The notes under the pieces are model-generated. The model had not been told where the DNA came from. It searched no databases and saw nothing but the letters and a program-made list of their open reading frames with translations. A stretch of 64,000 bases of DNA, from NCBI GenBank assembly GCA_025084515.1, contig JAJAGP010001340.1, forward strand, positions 62,001 through 126,000, read 5' to 3'. The stretch comes from Ancistrus triradiatus. Lineage: Eukaryota; Chordata; Actinopteri; Siluriformes; Loricariidae. Shown piece by piece: positions 45,405 through 54,640 of the stretch (positions are counted from its first letter, which is position 1; each line of letters opens with the position of its first letter). A program made the translations under genes and the position numbers.

Positions 45405-46939
45405 CAGTGGTGTGAAAAAGTGTTTGCCCCCTTCCTGATTTCCTATTTTTTTTGCATGTTTGTCACAGTAAGTGTTTCAGAACATCAAACCAATTTAAAT
45501 ATTAGTCAAAGACAACACAAGTAAACACAAAATGCAGTTTTTAAATGAAGGTGTTTATTATTAAGGGAGAAAAAAATCTAAACCTACATGGCCCTGTGTG
45601 AAAAAGTGATGCCTCCTAAACCTAATAACTGGTTGGGCCATCCTTAGCTGCAACAACTGCAACCAAGCGTTTGCGATAACTTGCAATGAGTCTTTTACAG
45701 CGTTGTGGAGGAAGTTTGGCCACTCATCTTTGCAGAATTGTTGTAATTCAGCCACATTGGAGGGTTTTCGAGCATGAAAGACCTTTTTAAGGTCATGCCA
45801 CAGCATCTAAATAGGATTCAGGTCAGGACTTTGACTAGGCCACTCCAAAGTCTTCATTTTGTTTTTTTTCAGCCATTCAGAGGTGGACTTGCTGGTGTGT
45901 TTTGGATCATTGTCCTGCTGCAGAACCCAAGTTTGTTTCAGCTTGATCACGAACAGATGGCCAGACATTCTCCTTTAGGATTTTTTGGTGAACAGCAGAA
46001 TTCATAGTTCCATTCATCACAGCAAGTCTTCCAGGACCTGACGCAGCAAAACAGCCCCAGACCATCACACTACCACCACCATATTTTACTGCTGCTATAA
46101 TGTTCTTTGTCTGAAATACTGTGTTATTATTGTGTCACGTAATAGGGGACACATCTTCCAAAGAGTTCAACTTTTGTCTCATCAGTTCAAGTCTTGGGGA
46201 TCATCAAGATGTGTGAAAAATTGAGACGAACTTTAATGTTCTTTTTGCTCAGCTGTGGTTTTCGTCTTAGAACTCTGCCATGCAGGCCATTTTTGCCCAG
46301 TCTCGTTTTTATGATGGAGGCATGAACGCTGACCTTAACTGAGACAAGTGAGGCCTGCAGTTCTTCGGCTGTTGTTGTGGGGTCTTTTGTGACCTCTTGG
46401 ATGAGTCATCACTGCACTCTTGTAGTAATTTTGGTCGACCGACCACTCCTGGGAAGGTTCACCACTGTTCTATGTCTTCGCAATTTGTGGATAATGGCTC
46501 TCACTGTGGTTCACTGGAGTCCCAAAGCTTTAGAAATGGCTTTATAACCCTTTCCAGACTGATAGATCTCAGTAACTTTCTATTTCAATTGTTACTGAAT
46601 TTGTTTGGATCTCGGCATGATGTGTAGCTTTTAAGGATCTTTTTGTGCATTTGACTTTGTCAGGCAGGTCCTATTTAACTTATGTCCTGATTGAGAACAG
46701 GTGTAGCAATAATCAGGCCTGGGTGTGGCTAGAGACAGTGAACTCAGGTGTGATAAACAATAGTTAAGTTATGTTTTAACGGGGGGGGGGGGATTTTTCT
46801 CTCTCTTAATAATAAACACCTTCATTTAAAAACTGCACTTTGTGTTTACTTGTGTTGTTACTTGTGTTCCAAAACACTTGTGTCAAACATGCAAAAAAAA
46901 GGGAATCAGGAAGGGGTCAAACACTTTTTCACACCACTG
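45405..46939 (-). mobile_element. T3 Tc1/mariner element, full length, dead
   Basis: Complete 1,535-bp unit: CAGTGGTGTGAAAAAGTGTT at the left and its inverse at the right, each next to TA. The minus-strand transposase would start at 46618 (MPRSKQIQ) but meets a stop at once. Further blocks follow in various frames: helix-turn-helix remnants near 46560-46400, 'GSGSLVVMVWGCFA'-type core near 46080-46000, and the C-terminal MLWHDLKKVFHARKPSNVAELQQFCK ending at 45561. A G12 run sits in the leader (46781-46792). Confidence 0.9.
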
Positions 46940-47024
46940 TATATAGCAATATCACGAACAAAAATTCAGACCTTTCCCTGTATTTGCTGATATTTGTTTA
47001 AAGTAAATTCAATACAAATATAGC

Positions 47025-47215
47025 ATGGTGGCTCGGTGGGTAGCACCACTGCCTCATAGCAAGAAGATTCTGGGTTCAATCCCAGGGTGGAGCAGCTTGA
47101 GTTCTCCATGTTCTCTGTGTAGTTGTGGGTTTACTCCGGGTACTTCGGTTTCCTCACGAAGTCGTGTGTTAGGTTAGCTGATTATGCTAAATTGGCATTG
47201 ACTTGATTGTATATA
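47025..47215 (+). mobile_element. S1 tRNA-derived SINE, plus copy
   Basis: Clear head: A-box-like TGGCTCGGTGGGTAGCA (47029-47045), B-box-like GGTTCAATCCC (47073-47083), then 'gagttctccatgttctctgt', 'gggtttactccgggtacttc' and 'ggtttcctcacgaagtcgtg'. The 3' end lacks the usual S1 tail. Confidence 0.8.
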
Positions 47216-48038
47216 AGAATAGTATTGATGTAACCTTGTATGTGTTGCTGAAATGGCCACTGATGCTGATAGTGACATTAAATAATCAAACAATACATTA
47301 CAATGGAATTCTCAAAACTATTTAACAGTTGCACTACACTACTGTTTATTCTGTCATATAAACAAAAGAATGACCTAGATCTAAAGTACAACTTTGTGTT
47401 ACAGAAATGATGAATACCAAAGTCAAGCCATCAATCTGAAGTAAACTCTGCCTGCCTGTGAGATCTGATTTGATCTATCGCTCATTCTTAATGTTCCTTA
47501 GGATCAATATGAGTACTCTCAAAAGAACAACTGAAAATACGAACTTAATTCACATTCCCAGTGTAAAAACAGAGTTCAGAAAAACACAATTATATGTATC
47601 AAGGGGTGCATGATTACAGTATATGTATCGAGGATCTCCCAGAATATGTTCATATATCACTTATGTAATAGTCATTTTACACCCAAGAGGTTGTGATACA
47701 CAGTAAAGAAATAAAGCAATTCCCAAATTCAAACATGGGTCAGCCTTCAACAAAGCATATAGCATTTCCATAGATTTTCCAATATATTTTTCAGAAACAA
47801 AATTCAGACTGTGTTGATAGATTTAAAATGACTTGTATTTTGAAACAGCAACATATCAGGTAAACAATAGTGTGTGTACTGAAACTGGAGATTATATTAT
47901 ATAAACCATTACAGTTATACTACTTTTAATACTCAATTGTGACTGCTTAAAAGCTATTGTTAATACAATTAATAGCAAAATTAATTATTTATACTTTTCC
48001 ATAAATCCATTTTCAATTTTCTAACTCACAGGATTATA
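47216..48038. other. No recognisable gene
   Basis: Unassigned AT-rich sequence. Confidence 0.45.
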
Positions 48039-48040
48039 TA

Positions 48041-49110
48041 CAGTGGGACAAAAAAAGTATTTAGTCAGCCACTGATCACAGACAAGTTCTGCTACTTAGA
48101 AATATGAGAGAGGTCTATAATTTTCATCATAGGCACACCATCAGGAAATCTACACAAAAATCCAGGAAATCACATTATAGGATTTTTTAAAGAATTTAAT
48201 TCAAATCATGGTGGAAAATAAGTATTTGGTCACCCACAAACAAGCAAGATTTCTTGCTCTCACAGACCTTTAACTTTTTCTTTAAGAAGCTCTTCTGTCC
48301 TCTACTCGTTATCTGTATAAAAGTCACCTGTCCACAGCCGCAAGCAGCCAGACTCCAAATTCAACCATGGCCAAGACCAAAGAGCTGTCGAAGGACACCA
48401 GGAAGAAAACTGTAGACCTGCACCGGGCTGGGAAGAATCTTCCTTGATCTGGGGCCCCACGCAAGATCTCATCCCGTGGGGTGAAAATGATCATGAGAAC
48501 GGTGAGCAAAAATCCCAGAACTACATGGAGGGACCTGATGAATGACCTGCAGAGAAATGGGACCAAAGTAACAAAGGCTACCATCAGTAACACACTACGC
48601 CGAGCGAGACTCAGATCCTGCAGTGCCAGGCATGCCCCCCTGCTTAAGCCAGTACATGTCCAGGCCCGTCTGCAGTTTGCCGGAGAGCATATGGATGATC
48701 CAGAAGAGGATTGGGAGAATATCATTTAGTATAATAGCAGAACTTTTTGGTAAAAACTCAACTCGTTGTGTTTGGAGGAAGAAGAATGCTGAGTCATCCC
48801 AAGAACACCATACCTACTGTCAAGCATGGGGGTGGAAACATCATGCTTTGGGGCTGTTTTTCTGCAAAAGGGACAGGACGACTGATCTGTGTTAAGGGAA
48901 GAATGAACGGGGCCATGTATCGTGAGATTTTAAGCCAAAACCTCCTTCCATCAGTGAGAGCATTGAAGATGGAACGTGGCTGGGTCTTCCAGCATGACAA
49001 TGATCCCAAACACACCGCTCGGGCAACAAAGAAGTGGCTCCGTAAAAAGCATTTCAAGGTTCTGGAGTGGCCTAGCCAGTCTCCAGACCTCAGTCCCATA
49101 GAAATTGTTG
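48041..49110 (+). pseudogene. T2 Tc1/mariner element, 3' truncated
   Basis: The terminus CAGTGGGACAAAAAAAGTAT is at 48041. The transposase starts at 48367 (MAKTKELSKDTRKKTVDLH) and stops after 'RAGKNLP'. In-frame and out-of-frame pieces continue: KMIMRTVSKNPRTTWRDLMN, LRSCSARHAPLLKPVHVQAR, and KHGGGNIMLWGCFSAKGTGR. The last is FQHDNDPKHTARATKKW (second catalytic Asp retained), followed by SQSPDLSPIE (third catalytic acid) near 49099. The C-terminus and right terminus are missing. Several stops and a frameshift rule out activity. Confidence 0.9.
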
Positions 49111-49438
49111 CATTCTAAATGTACTCTTGCCTTCGGTTTCTGATGAAGCATCCAAATGTTTAATGGATGTCCTTTTTTACAAATTCTGGTTGACATCTTT
49201 TAGTAAATGTTCCCTTTCACAGCTTCAAACTAGTTTTAGCAACCTTCACATGTCACTGGAAATAGCATCATCTCATTTCTAAGAGGATGGGAAGAGCAAA
49301 ACTTTTATCAGATGGTTTATTCTTTACAGTGTGCTCATCTGGTCCATAATTAATGATGCTATACAACGTAGCACTGCATTACTGGTATATCGCAGAATTA
49401 CTTTGGTACTTTGGTGAATTAATTTATTCACTCATTTT
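49111..49438. other. No recognisable gene
   Basis: Unassigned. Confidence 0.4.
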
Positions 49439-49602
49439 AACACACACACATGTTTGTCTCACTATCTTGGAGGGGACTTTCCTTTTACATAATGCTAAAT
49501 AATTTATAGCTAATTAATGCTACATGTACCCCTAACCCTAACTTTAACCTCGGTAATCTAAAGCAAATCTTTAGACTCCTTTGGTTTTTTTAAAGAAAGT
49601 TG

Positions 49603-49920
49603 TGAACAGCACAGTGATGCAATGGTTAGCACTGTCGCCTCACAGCTCCCTGGTTTGATCCCAACCTTAGACTCCGCCAGTATGGAGTTTGCATGTCCTC
49701 CCCATATCCATGTGGGTTTACTCTGGATAGTCCAGTTTCCTCCCACATTCCAAAAATGTGCCTTAGGCTAGTTTCTAAAGTGCCTTTAGTGTGTGTACCC
49801 TGAATTGCCACGCTGTCTAGGGTTGTTTCTGTCTTGCACCCTGTGCCACTGGCTAGGAACCGGCTCTCCCGCGACCCTGAACCAGATAAAGAGGATAAGA
49901 AACTGAATGAATCAATGAAA
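49603..49920 (+). mobile_element. S1 SINE with target-site duplication
   Basis: The full-length plus S1 has the head 'gcaatggttagcactgtcgc' with B-box-like GGTTTGATCCC. The body is 'atggagtttgcatgtcctcc' and the tail 'gaaccggctctcccgcgacc' to 'ataagaaactgaatgaatc'. AAAGAAAGTTG (49592-49602) and AAAGAAGTTG (49921-49930) flank it, and the host unit continues across the gap when compared with the second unit at 50222. This shows a clean insertion. Confidence 0.9.
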
Positions 49921-50017
49921 AAAGAAGTTGCCGTTTCTGTAAAAAAGCATTTGTGAACATGGAGTCAGCACAGTGTCACCACATTTGGTCCCCACAATGT
50001 ACTATAAACATGCCCCA

Positions 50018-50019
<2 letters not shown>

Positions 50020-50081
<62 letters not shown>
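50020..50081. repeat. (CA)n microsatellite
   Basis: About 62 bases of uninterrupted CA, between the two tandem units. Confidence 0.98.
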
Positions 50082-50082
<1 letters not shown>

Positions 50083-50365
50083 TTGTCTTACTATCCTGGG
50101 GAGGACTTTCCATTTGACGTAATGATTCCTGTAGCTAATTAATGCTACACCTACATCTACACCTAACTATATCCTTAACCTCAGTGACCTAATGGAGATC
50201 TTTTGACTATTTTGTTTTTGCAAAAGAAAGTTGCAGTTTCTATATCAAAAAGTACTTTTCCCTGTGTGGACCAGCAAAATGCCCCCACAAGGTAAAAAAA
50301 TATCAGATCTTTTTATCACTGTGGGTATATTTGGTCCCCATAATGTAATATAAACACAACCACAC

Positions 50366-50440
50366 GTTTTGGGACACTTTAGACATGCCAGTTTACCTAA
50401 CATGTCTTTTGAGTGTGGGAGGAAACCAGAGTACCTGAAA
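50366..50440 (-). mobile_element. S1 SINE fragment
   Basis: 'ggacactttagacatgccag', 'tttacctaacatgtcttttg' and 'gtgggaggaaaccagagtac': the middle part of S1 on minus. Confidence 0.65.
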
Positions 50441-50790
50441 CCCATGCTGAAACAAAAAGTTAGTCAGAAGTCAGAAGTTACTTGGTTGCTTTCTGGCATT
50501 GTTAGACATTAAAGTATAAAAAGAGGTAGTGTTGAGTTAGTTACTCATTTTTAAATACATTCAGCTAAGTGTGGATTATTATTTTTGTATTTTTAGAGTT
50601 AAAACTTTGTATTGCTATTAGACATGGTAATATCAAAAATTAATGACTGAATTCTGTTGTCTGTTACACACAAAATAACAAAATTTTTCCTAGATGCTTG
50701 GAAAAAATGGACATCAATGAAATACCAAATAATGACAAAATATATGGATTTATTTTAACCATCAGACTGTCAATAAGACAAATAAAGCAC
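50441..50790. other. No recognisable gene
   Basis: AT-rich spacer downstream of the receptor gene. Confidence 0.4.
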
Positions 50791-50804
50791 ATGATGTAAT
50801 CCAT

Positions 50805-50810
50805 TTTATT
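50805..50810 (-). terminator. Polyadenylation signal for the receptor gene
   Basis: AATAAA on the minus strand about 300 bases beyond the stop codon; the first canonical signal I see there. It implies a short 3' UTR. Confidence 0.5.
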
Positions 50811-51111
50811 GAGAACACTGAAGGCCATGTATTGTGTCTTGTACTTCTAAAATACACATGTGCACATCAAATGGCCAGAACCCACCGTATTAACGCAATT
50901 GTTACTCAATGGCAATGGGAAGTGTCAATGGCAAGATGAGCACAGTCATTTTTTAAACTCTTATACTGCGAGATATGCACACGGTGGCACAAGAGGGAGA
51001 CAAATGCTCACGTTAGTTTGGAGCCACATTAACGCACTTTGGTGCATTTCGGTGCGTAAAGGCTGGGAGCAGCTGCGTGATTGCGCTCTTCAGCCGCGAT
51101 ATCGAAGTGAT

Positions 51112-52131
51112 TCAAGCAGCCCGACATTCAAGCATCTTCTTAAAGGCTTTCCTGAAGCTGTCGTCCAGGAAGGCGTAGAGGAACGGATTGAGACAGGAGT
51201 TGGCGTAGCTCAGGCTGGTGATGAAGTAGGAGATTCCGATGACCAGCGGAGTGGTGCCCAGATCCGTGGTTAAAGCTACGATGGTACTTAGATGGAAAGG
51301 CGTCCAGCAGAACAGACACACTGCAAGCACGATGAACACCATGATGGTCACTTTCTTTTTAGCTTTGTCCAGCGCCTTGGCGTTTGAATTGAGTCTCATA
51401 TTGCGAAGTTTGTACAGCATCATGGTGTAGAGGATGCAGATGGTGGAGACGGGAATGGCAAAGCCAAGAATGAGGGTGTAAATCCTGCTCGCTTTGAACC
51501 ACAGACCTTCAGGGCTAGGGAAACTAAGAACACAACTTTTTCTTTCAGTGTCGTCTGGGCTGACGTAGACAGACCCAAAGACTGTAAATGGCAGCACGAT
51601 TAAAATGACCAGCATCCAGACGCACAGGCTGACTATTTTTGCCGCCCTGTAGGTGCGATATGGCATGCGCTTGGAGCGCACCGTGGCCAGCACCACCAGG
51701 TACCGATCGATGCTCATAACGGTCAGGAAATAAATGCTGGAGAAGATGTTGTAGTGGTCAATGCTCAGAATGATCTTGCACAGCGCTTCTCCAAAGGGCC
51801 AGTAGTGTAGAAGATGCTCAGCGATGTTGATGGGCAAAACTAAGGTGAACAGATCGTCCGCGATCGCCAAGTTCAGAATGAACATGTTAGTCACTGTCTT
51901 CATTTTAGGGGCTTTCAGTATGACATATATAACTGCTGTGTTTCCAGTCAAGCCCACGGCACAGATCACGGAGTAGATGACCGGCAAGACCACGTAGAGA
52001 TCTGCGTAAAAGAAGTAATCCTCCGGCGGCGTGCAGTTTAAATCACTCCTGTTTGGAGAACTGTAGTAATAAAAGTACATGCTGAAGTTGCATTGTGGGT
52101 TCGCCTTGCTGGGGATCGTAACGTTCTCCAT
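51112..52131 (-). CDS. npbwr2: Neuropeptide B/W receptor 2-like GPCR
   Basis: A 339-residue rhodopsin-class receptor, expected at the plasma membrane, where family members bind neuropeptides B and W and couple mainly to Gi/o. The coding region is one uninterrupted exon. The N-terminus has four N-glycosylation sites (N3, N15, N27, N32). Helix 1 holds GNTAV (N64) and helix 2 LNLAIADD (D92). C118 and C200 form the likely disulfide. The DRY motif is at 142-144 and W172 lies in helix 4. P227 is in helix 5, CWTPF (275-279) in helix 6 and NPFLY (315-319) in helix 7. Helix 8 follows, with C336 as a possible palmitoylation site. NIAEHLLHYWPFGE, DHYNIFSSIYFL and TVRSKRMPYRTYR resemble NPBWR2 more than NPBWR1. 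Mammalian NPBWR2 is about 333 residues, so this looks full length. Teleosts can have more than one npbwr2 paralogue and I cannot tell which this is. Opioid and somatostatin receptors are the next relatives but fit less well. Confidence 0.93.
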   Translation of the reverse strand: MENVTIPSKANPQCNFSMYFYYYSSPNRSDLNCTPPEDYFFYADLYVVLPVIYSVICAVGLTGNTAVIYVILKAPKMKTVTNMFILNLAIADDLFTLVLPINIAEHLLHYWPFGEALCKIILSIDHYNIFSSIYFLTVMSIDRYLVVLATVRSKRMPYRTYRAAKIVSLCVWMLVILIVLPFTVFGSVYVSPDDTERKSCVLSFPSPEGLWFKASRIYTLILGFAIPVSTICILYTMMLYKLRNMRLNSNAKALDKAKKKVTIMVFIVLAVCLFCWTPFHLSTIVALTTDLGTTPLVIGISYFITSLSYANSCLNPFLYAFLDDSFRKAFKKMLECRAA

Positions 52132-52201
52132 ATTGTTGATATCTCCAGATGTTCAACTGCTTTACTTCATAAACAGTCAGTAGCTTTTGGAATCACGACA
52201 G

Positions 52202-52352
52202 CTGGAATAAACGTGAAAATGAATGGCACGATGAGCATGACTGTTGGTTAAAGTTGAAAAGAGCTTTCAAAAACAATCAATATAGTTATATCTACCGAAT
52301 TACATTTTAGCGTCATTTTAATTGTTTGTACGCACACGTTAAGGTAACTTAC
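52202..52352 (-). other. Possible 5' UTR intron of the receptor gene
   Basis: On the minus strand a strong donor word (AATGTAAGT, intron starting at 52352) is followed 150 bases on by an acceptor-like 'cgtttattccag' ending at 52202. That lies 70 bases before the start codon. Inferred from splice words only. Confidence 0.35.
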
Positions 52353-52545
52353 ATTGATATGTTCCTATTATGGTAGTACATGGTGCTCCTGGATGGAAAG
52401 CTGGTTGCCGTGGAGGGAAGCCTCGGTGCGCTCTGCAGCCAAGCAGCGCGGATTGTGAAGAAAGAAGAGCGATTAGGTTACGTCACTGGCACCGGTGCGT
52501 GTTTCCTCTGCATTCAGCAGCTTTGTTTCAATGTGTATACGGAAC
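52353..52545 (-). promoter_or_regulatory. Candidate promoter/first noncoding exon with CRE-like site
   Basis: A GC-richer patch upstream of the receptor. TTACGTCA at 52478-52485 is a near-consensus cAMP response element (TGACGTAA on minus). On the minus strand an ATG at 52381 opens a short upstream frame (MYYHNRNISM) that stops at the proposed donor. No TATA box is obvious. Confidence 0.35.
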
Positions 52546-52657
52546 GAAATGCTAGATTTGACACCTTATCTGCATATTTCTATAAAAAAGAATAAGTAAA
52601 ATATCCAATCCTCCTAATGATCTGTAACTCCATTTGCTTTCTTAGTTTCACAAATTA

Positions 52658-53037
52658 CAGTGGTGCTTGAAAGTTTGTGAACCCTTTAGAATGTTCTATA
52701 TTTCTGCATAAATATGACCTAAAACATCATCAGATTTTCACACAAATCCTAAAAGTAGATAAAGTAGATGTTCTTTAAATAAAACCAGGATGCGCACTCA
52801 CACCTGATCGTCATTCCATTGATTGAAAACACCTGACTCTAATTTCACCTTCCAATTAACTGCTAATCCTCGAGGTTCACATACTTTTGCTACTTGCTAA
52901 TATGTAATATTGAATCATTTTTCTTAATAAATAAATGACAAAGTATAATATTTTTGTCTCATTTGTTTAACTGGGTTCTCTTTATCTACTTTTAAGACTT
53001 TGTTTTGTTTTAGGTCATATTTTTGGAACAATCTATA
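52658..53037. mobile_element. T1 fold-back derivative
   Basis: 52658-52767 is the T1 left terminus (CAGTGGTGCTTGAAAGTTTG onward). 52768-53037 is the reverse complement of the same end, reaching deeper into the leader ('cactcacacctgatcgtcat', 'acacctgactctaatttca', 'gaggttcacatacttttgc'). So both arms derive from the T1 5' end; no transposase or 3' end is present. The outermost right terminus is worn. Confidence 0.85.
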
Positions 53038-53192
53038 AGGTGTCCCATAAGTCCTGCTGAGGGGAAAATCATATGGTCCATAAGCCCAACATTATTCTCA
53101 CTTCACAAATGAAGCCATTTTACCCAGTCAAAGTGATGATAAACATGTCCCAGTCACAAAGCAATTGTTCAACATTCAGTTTTCTTAGTTGG

Positions 53193-53815
53193 CTAATACC
53201 TTGAACCATTTGTTTGTAGGTATGAATGCATGTCCTGGATCATTGTCCTGCTGAAAGATCCAACCATGATTCTGCAGATTCTTGATGCTGCCAAATATTG
53301 ATTTAAAATCTCCTGGTATTCAATAGAAATCATGATGTCCCCAAGTTTCCCAGGGCCTTTGGAGGGAAAACAGACCCACATCACTACAAATCCTCCACCA
53401 TTCTTAACAGTGGATTCTTACACGTTATTTTCTGGACAAGCTGCCTTCTTTTTAAGCCAAACCCAGCAGGGGTGTCATCAGACCCAGTTTACTTGGGCAC
53501 GTGCCTCATCAGAATGTCGCTGTGCCCTGCTAAACTCACAGTGGTGAAAACTCAATATTATCCTGGATTGATGAGCAGAACTATATTTCACCGCTACTTA
53601 AATTCACTACATTTTCCATAATGCCCCTGCATCTTTCCAAAAGCTTTCTTGTTTTCGGATGGATTAATGGACAATGCTGCAGACAAGGTAGCTCATAGCT
53701 ATATGTTTTGGCTAGTCACTTTGGCTAGAATCTGCTTGAAGAATTTGTTCTTCATTTCTCATCAATGGCAGAATAACACCCACTTCTGTGTTAAATCACA
53801 ATCTATTTAGTGTTT
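53193..53815 (-). pseudogene. T8 Tc1-like transposase fragment, copy 1
   Basis: Minus frame 53384-53193: MMWVCFPSKGPGKLGDIMIS, YQEILNQYLAASR, then a degraded QQDNDP-like region (SRTMIQDMHS). Further upstream text (53390-53560) continues the same domain in other frames. The N-terminal region is not recognisable past about 53815. Confidence 0.6.
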
Positions 53816-53989
53816 ACCAGGTTTATTATGCATAGTTGTTCCCTTGCAATTGATTGGCAAGCAGGGGTACAGTTGTGCCCCTCTTAATTTTGTGTGTTCT
53901 TCGGTACAGCAAGTAACCTAGAAGCACCCCTGTTGTCTTGTAAGTCCAGCACTATGGGAAATGCTCCATATGTCCACTATTACACTCAC

Positions 53990-53990
<1 letters not shown>
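53816..53990. other. Unassigned spacer
   Basis: No feature recognised. Confidence 0.35.

Positions 53991-54039
<49 letters not shown>
53991..54039. repeat. (TA)n microsatellite
   Basis: 49 bases of uninterrupted TA. Confidence 0.98.
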
Positions 54040-54042
<3 letters not shown>

Positions 54043-54133
54043 TTGAAGTAAATCAATGTTAAATAAACAAAGACACAATACCATTGCTAAAACAACAGCG
54101 CTAATGGTGGCATAAGACTTTTGCACAGTAAGT
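54040..54133 (-). mobile_element. T7 terminal fragment
   Basis: 'caataccattgctaaaaca', 'atggtggcataagactttt' and GCACAGTA match the right arm of T7 at 8350-8402. Its inner side runs into the TA microsatellite. Confidence 0.75.
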
Positions 54134-54640
54134 AAGTCCTGGATCACTTTCCTGCTGAAGTTCTAGACATGACTCTGTAAATTCTTGGCAGACGCAGCCA
54201 GAATTTCGTTTAAAATCTCCTAGTACTCATTAGAGTTCATGAACTTCCCAACTTTCCCAGGGCCTTTGAAGAAGGCCTTACAAATCCTCCACCAAACTTA
54301 ACAATTGTGATTCAGTTCTTTGGTGGATACATACTTTTTATGAGTACATACTTGAATACATTCTTTTTATGTCAATATATATCCATTGCAAAAGCTCAAT
54401 TTTGTTTCATCTGACTAGAGCGTTATTTCACAGTACTTATAAGCAGATTTCCTCTGGTACACCATCCAAATAGTTTTTTGGCCATACAGGTGACCCTCTG
54501 TTATCCAAAGTACAAGAAGTGTCTTCTTCCAGATGGTTAATTACTGCTCTGGGTGTTTTCAGCTTCTTAATGGTTGCCTTAATAGCAAATGTAGACATGT
54601 TGCAGGTGTGAAGCTAATTGTTTGTTCCCACTATTAGATT
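54134..54640 (-). pseudogene. T8 Tc1-like fragment, copy 2
   Basis: Collinear with copy 1 ('tcctggatcactttcctgct', 'taaaatctcctagtactcat', 'tttcccagggcctttgaaga', 'aatcctccaccaaactta'). It extends further toward the N-terminus ('tctggtacaccatccaaata', 'ctgctctgggtgttttcagc'). All frames are broken. Confidence 0.6.

Larger units (their letters stand above)
49439..50365 (+). repeat. Duplicated CA-repeat-associated unit
   Basis: Two tandem units of about 270-290 bp: 49439-50019 (interrupted by a SINE) and 50082-50365, joined by a CA microsatellite. Shared text includes 'ggactttccttttacataat'/'ggactttccatttgacgtaa', 'agctaattaatgctaca', 'aaagaaagttg' and 'atttggtccccacaatgta'. A minus-strand relative lies at 11109-11400. 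Confidence 0.8.

Noticed and set aside
51112..52131. Opioid, somatostatin or galanin receptor identity for the GPCR
   Set aside because: The second-helix to third-helix stretch (NIAEHLLHYWPFGE, DHYNIFSSIYFL) and the cytoplasmic TVRSKRMPYRTYR fit neuropeptide B/W receptors better.
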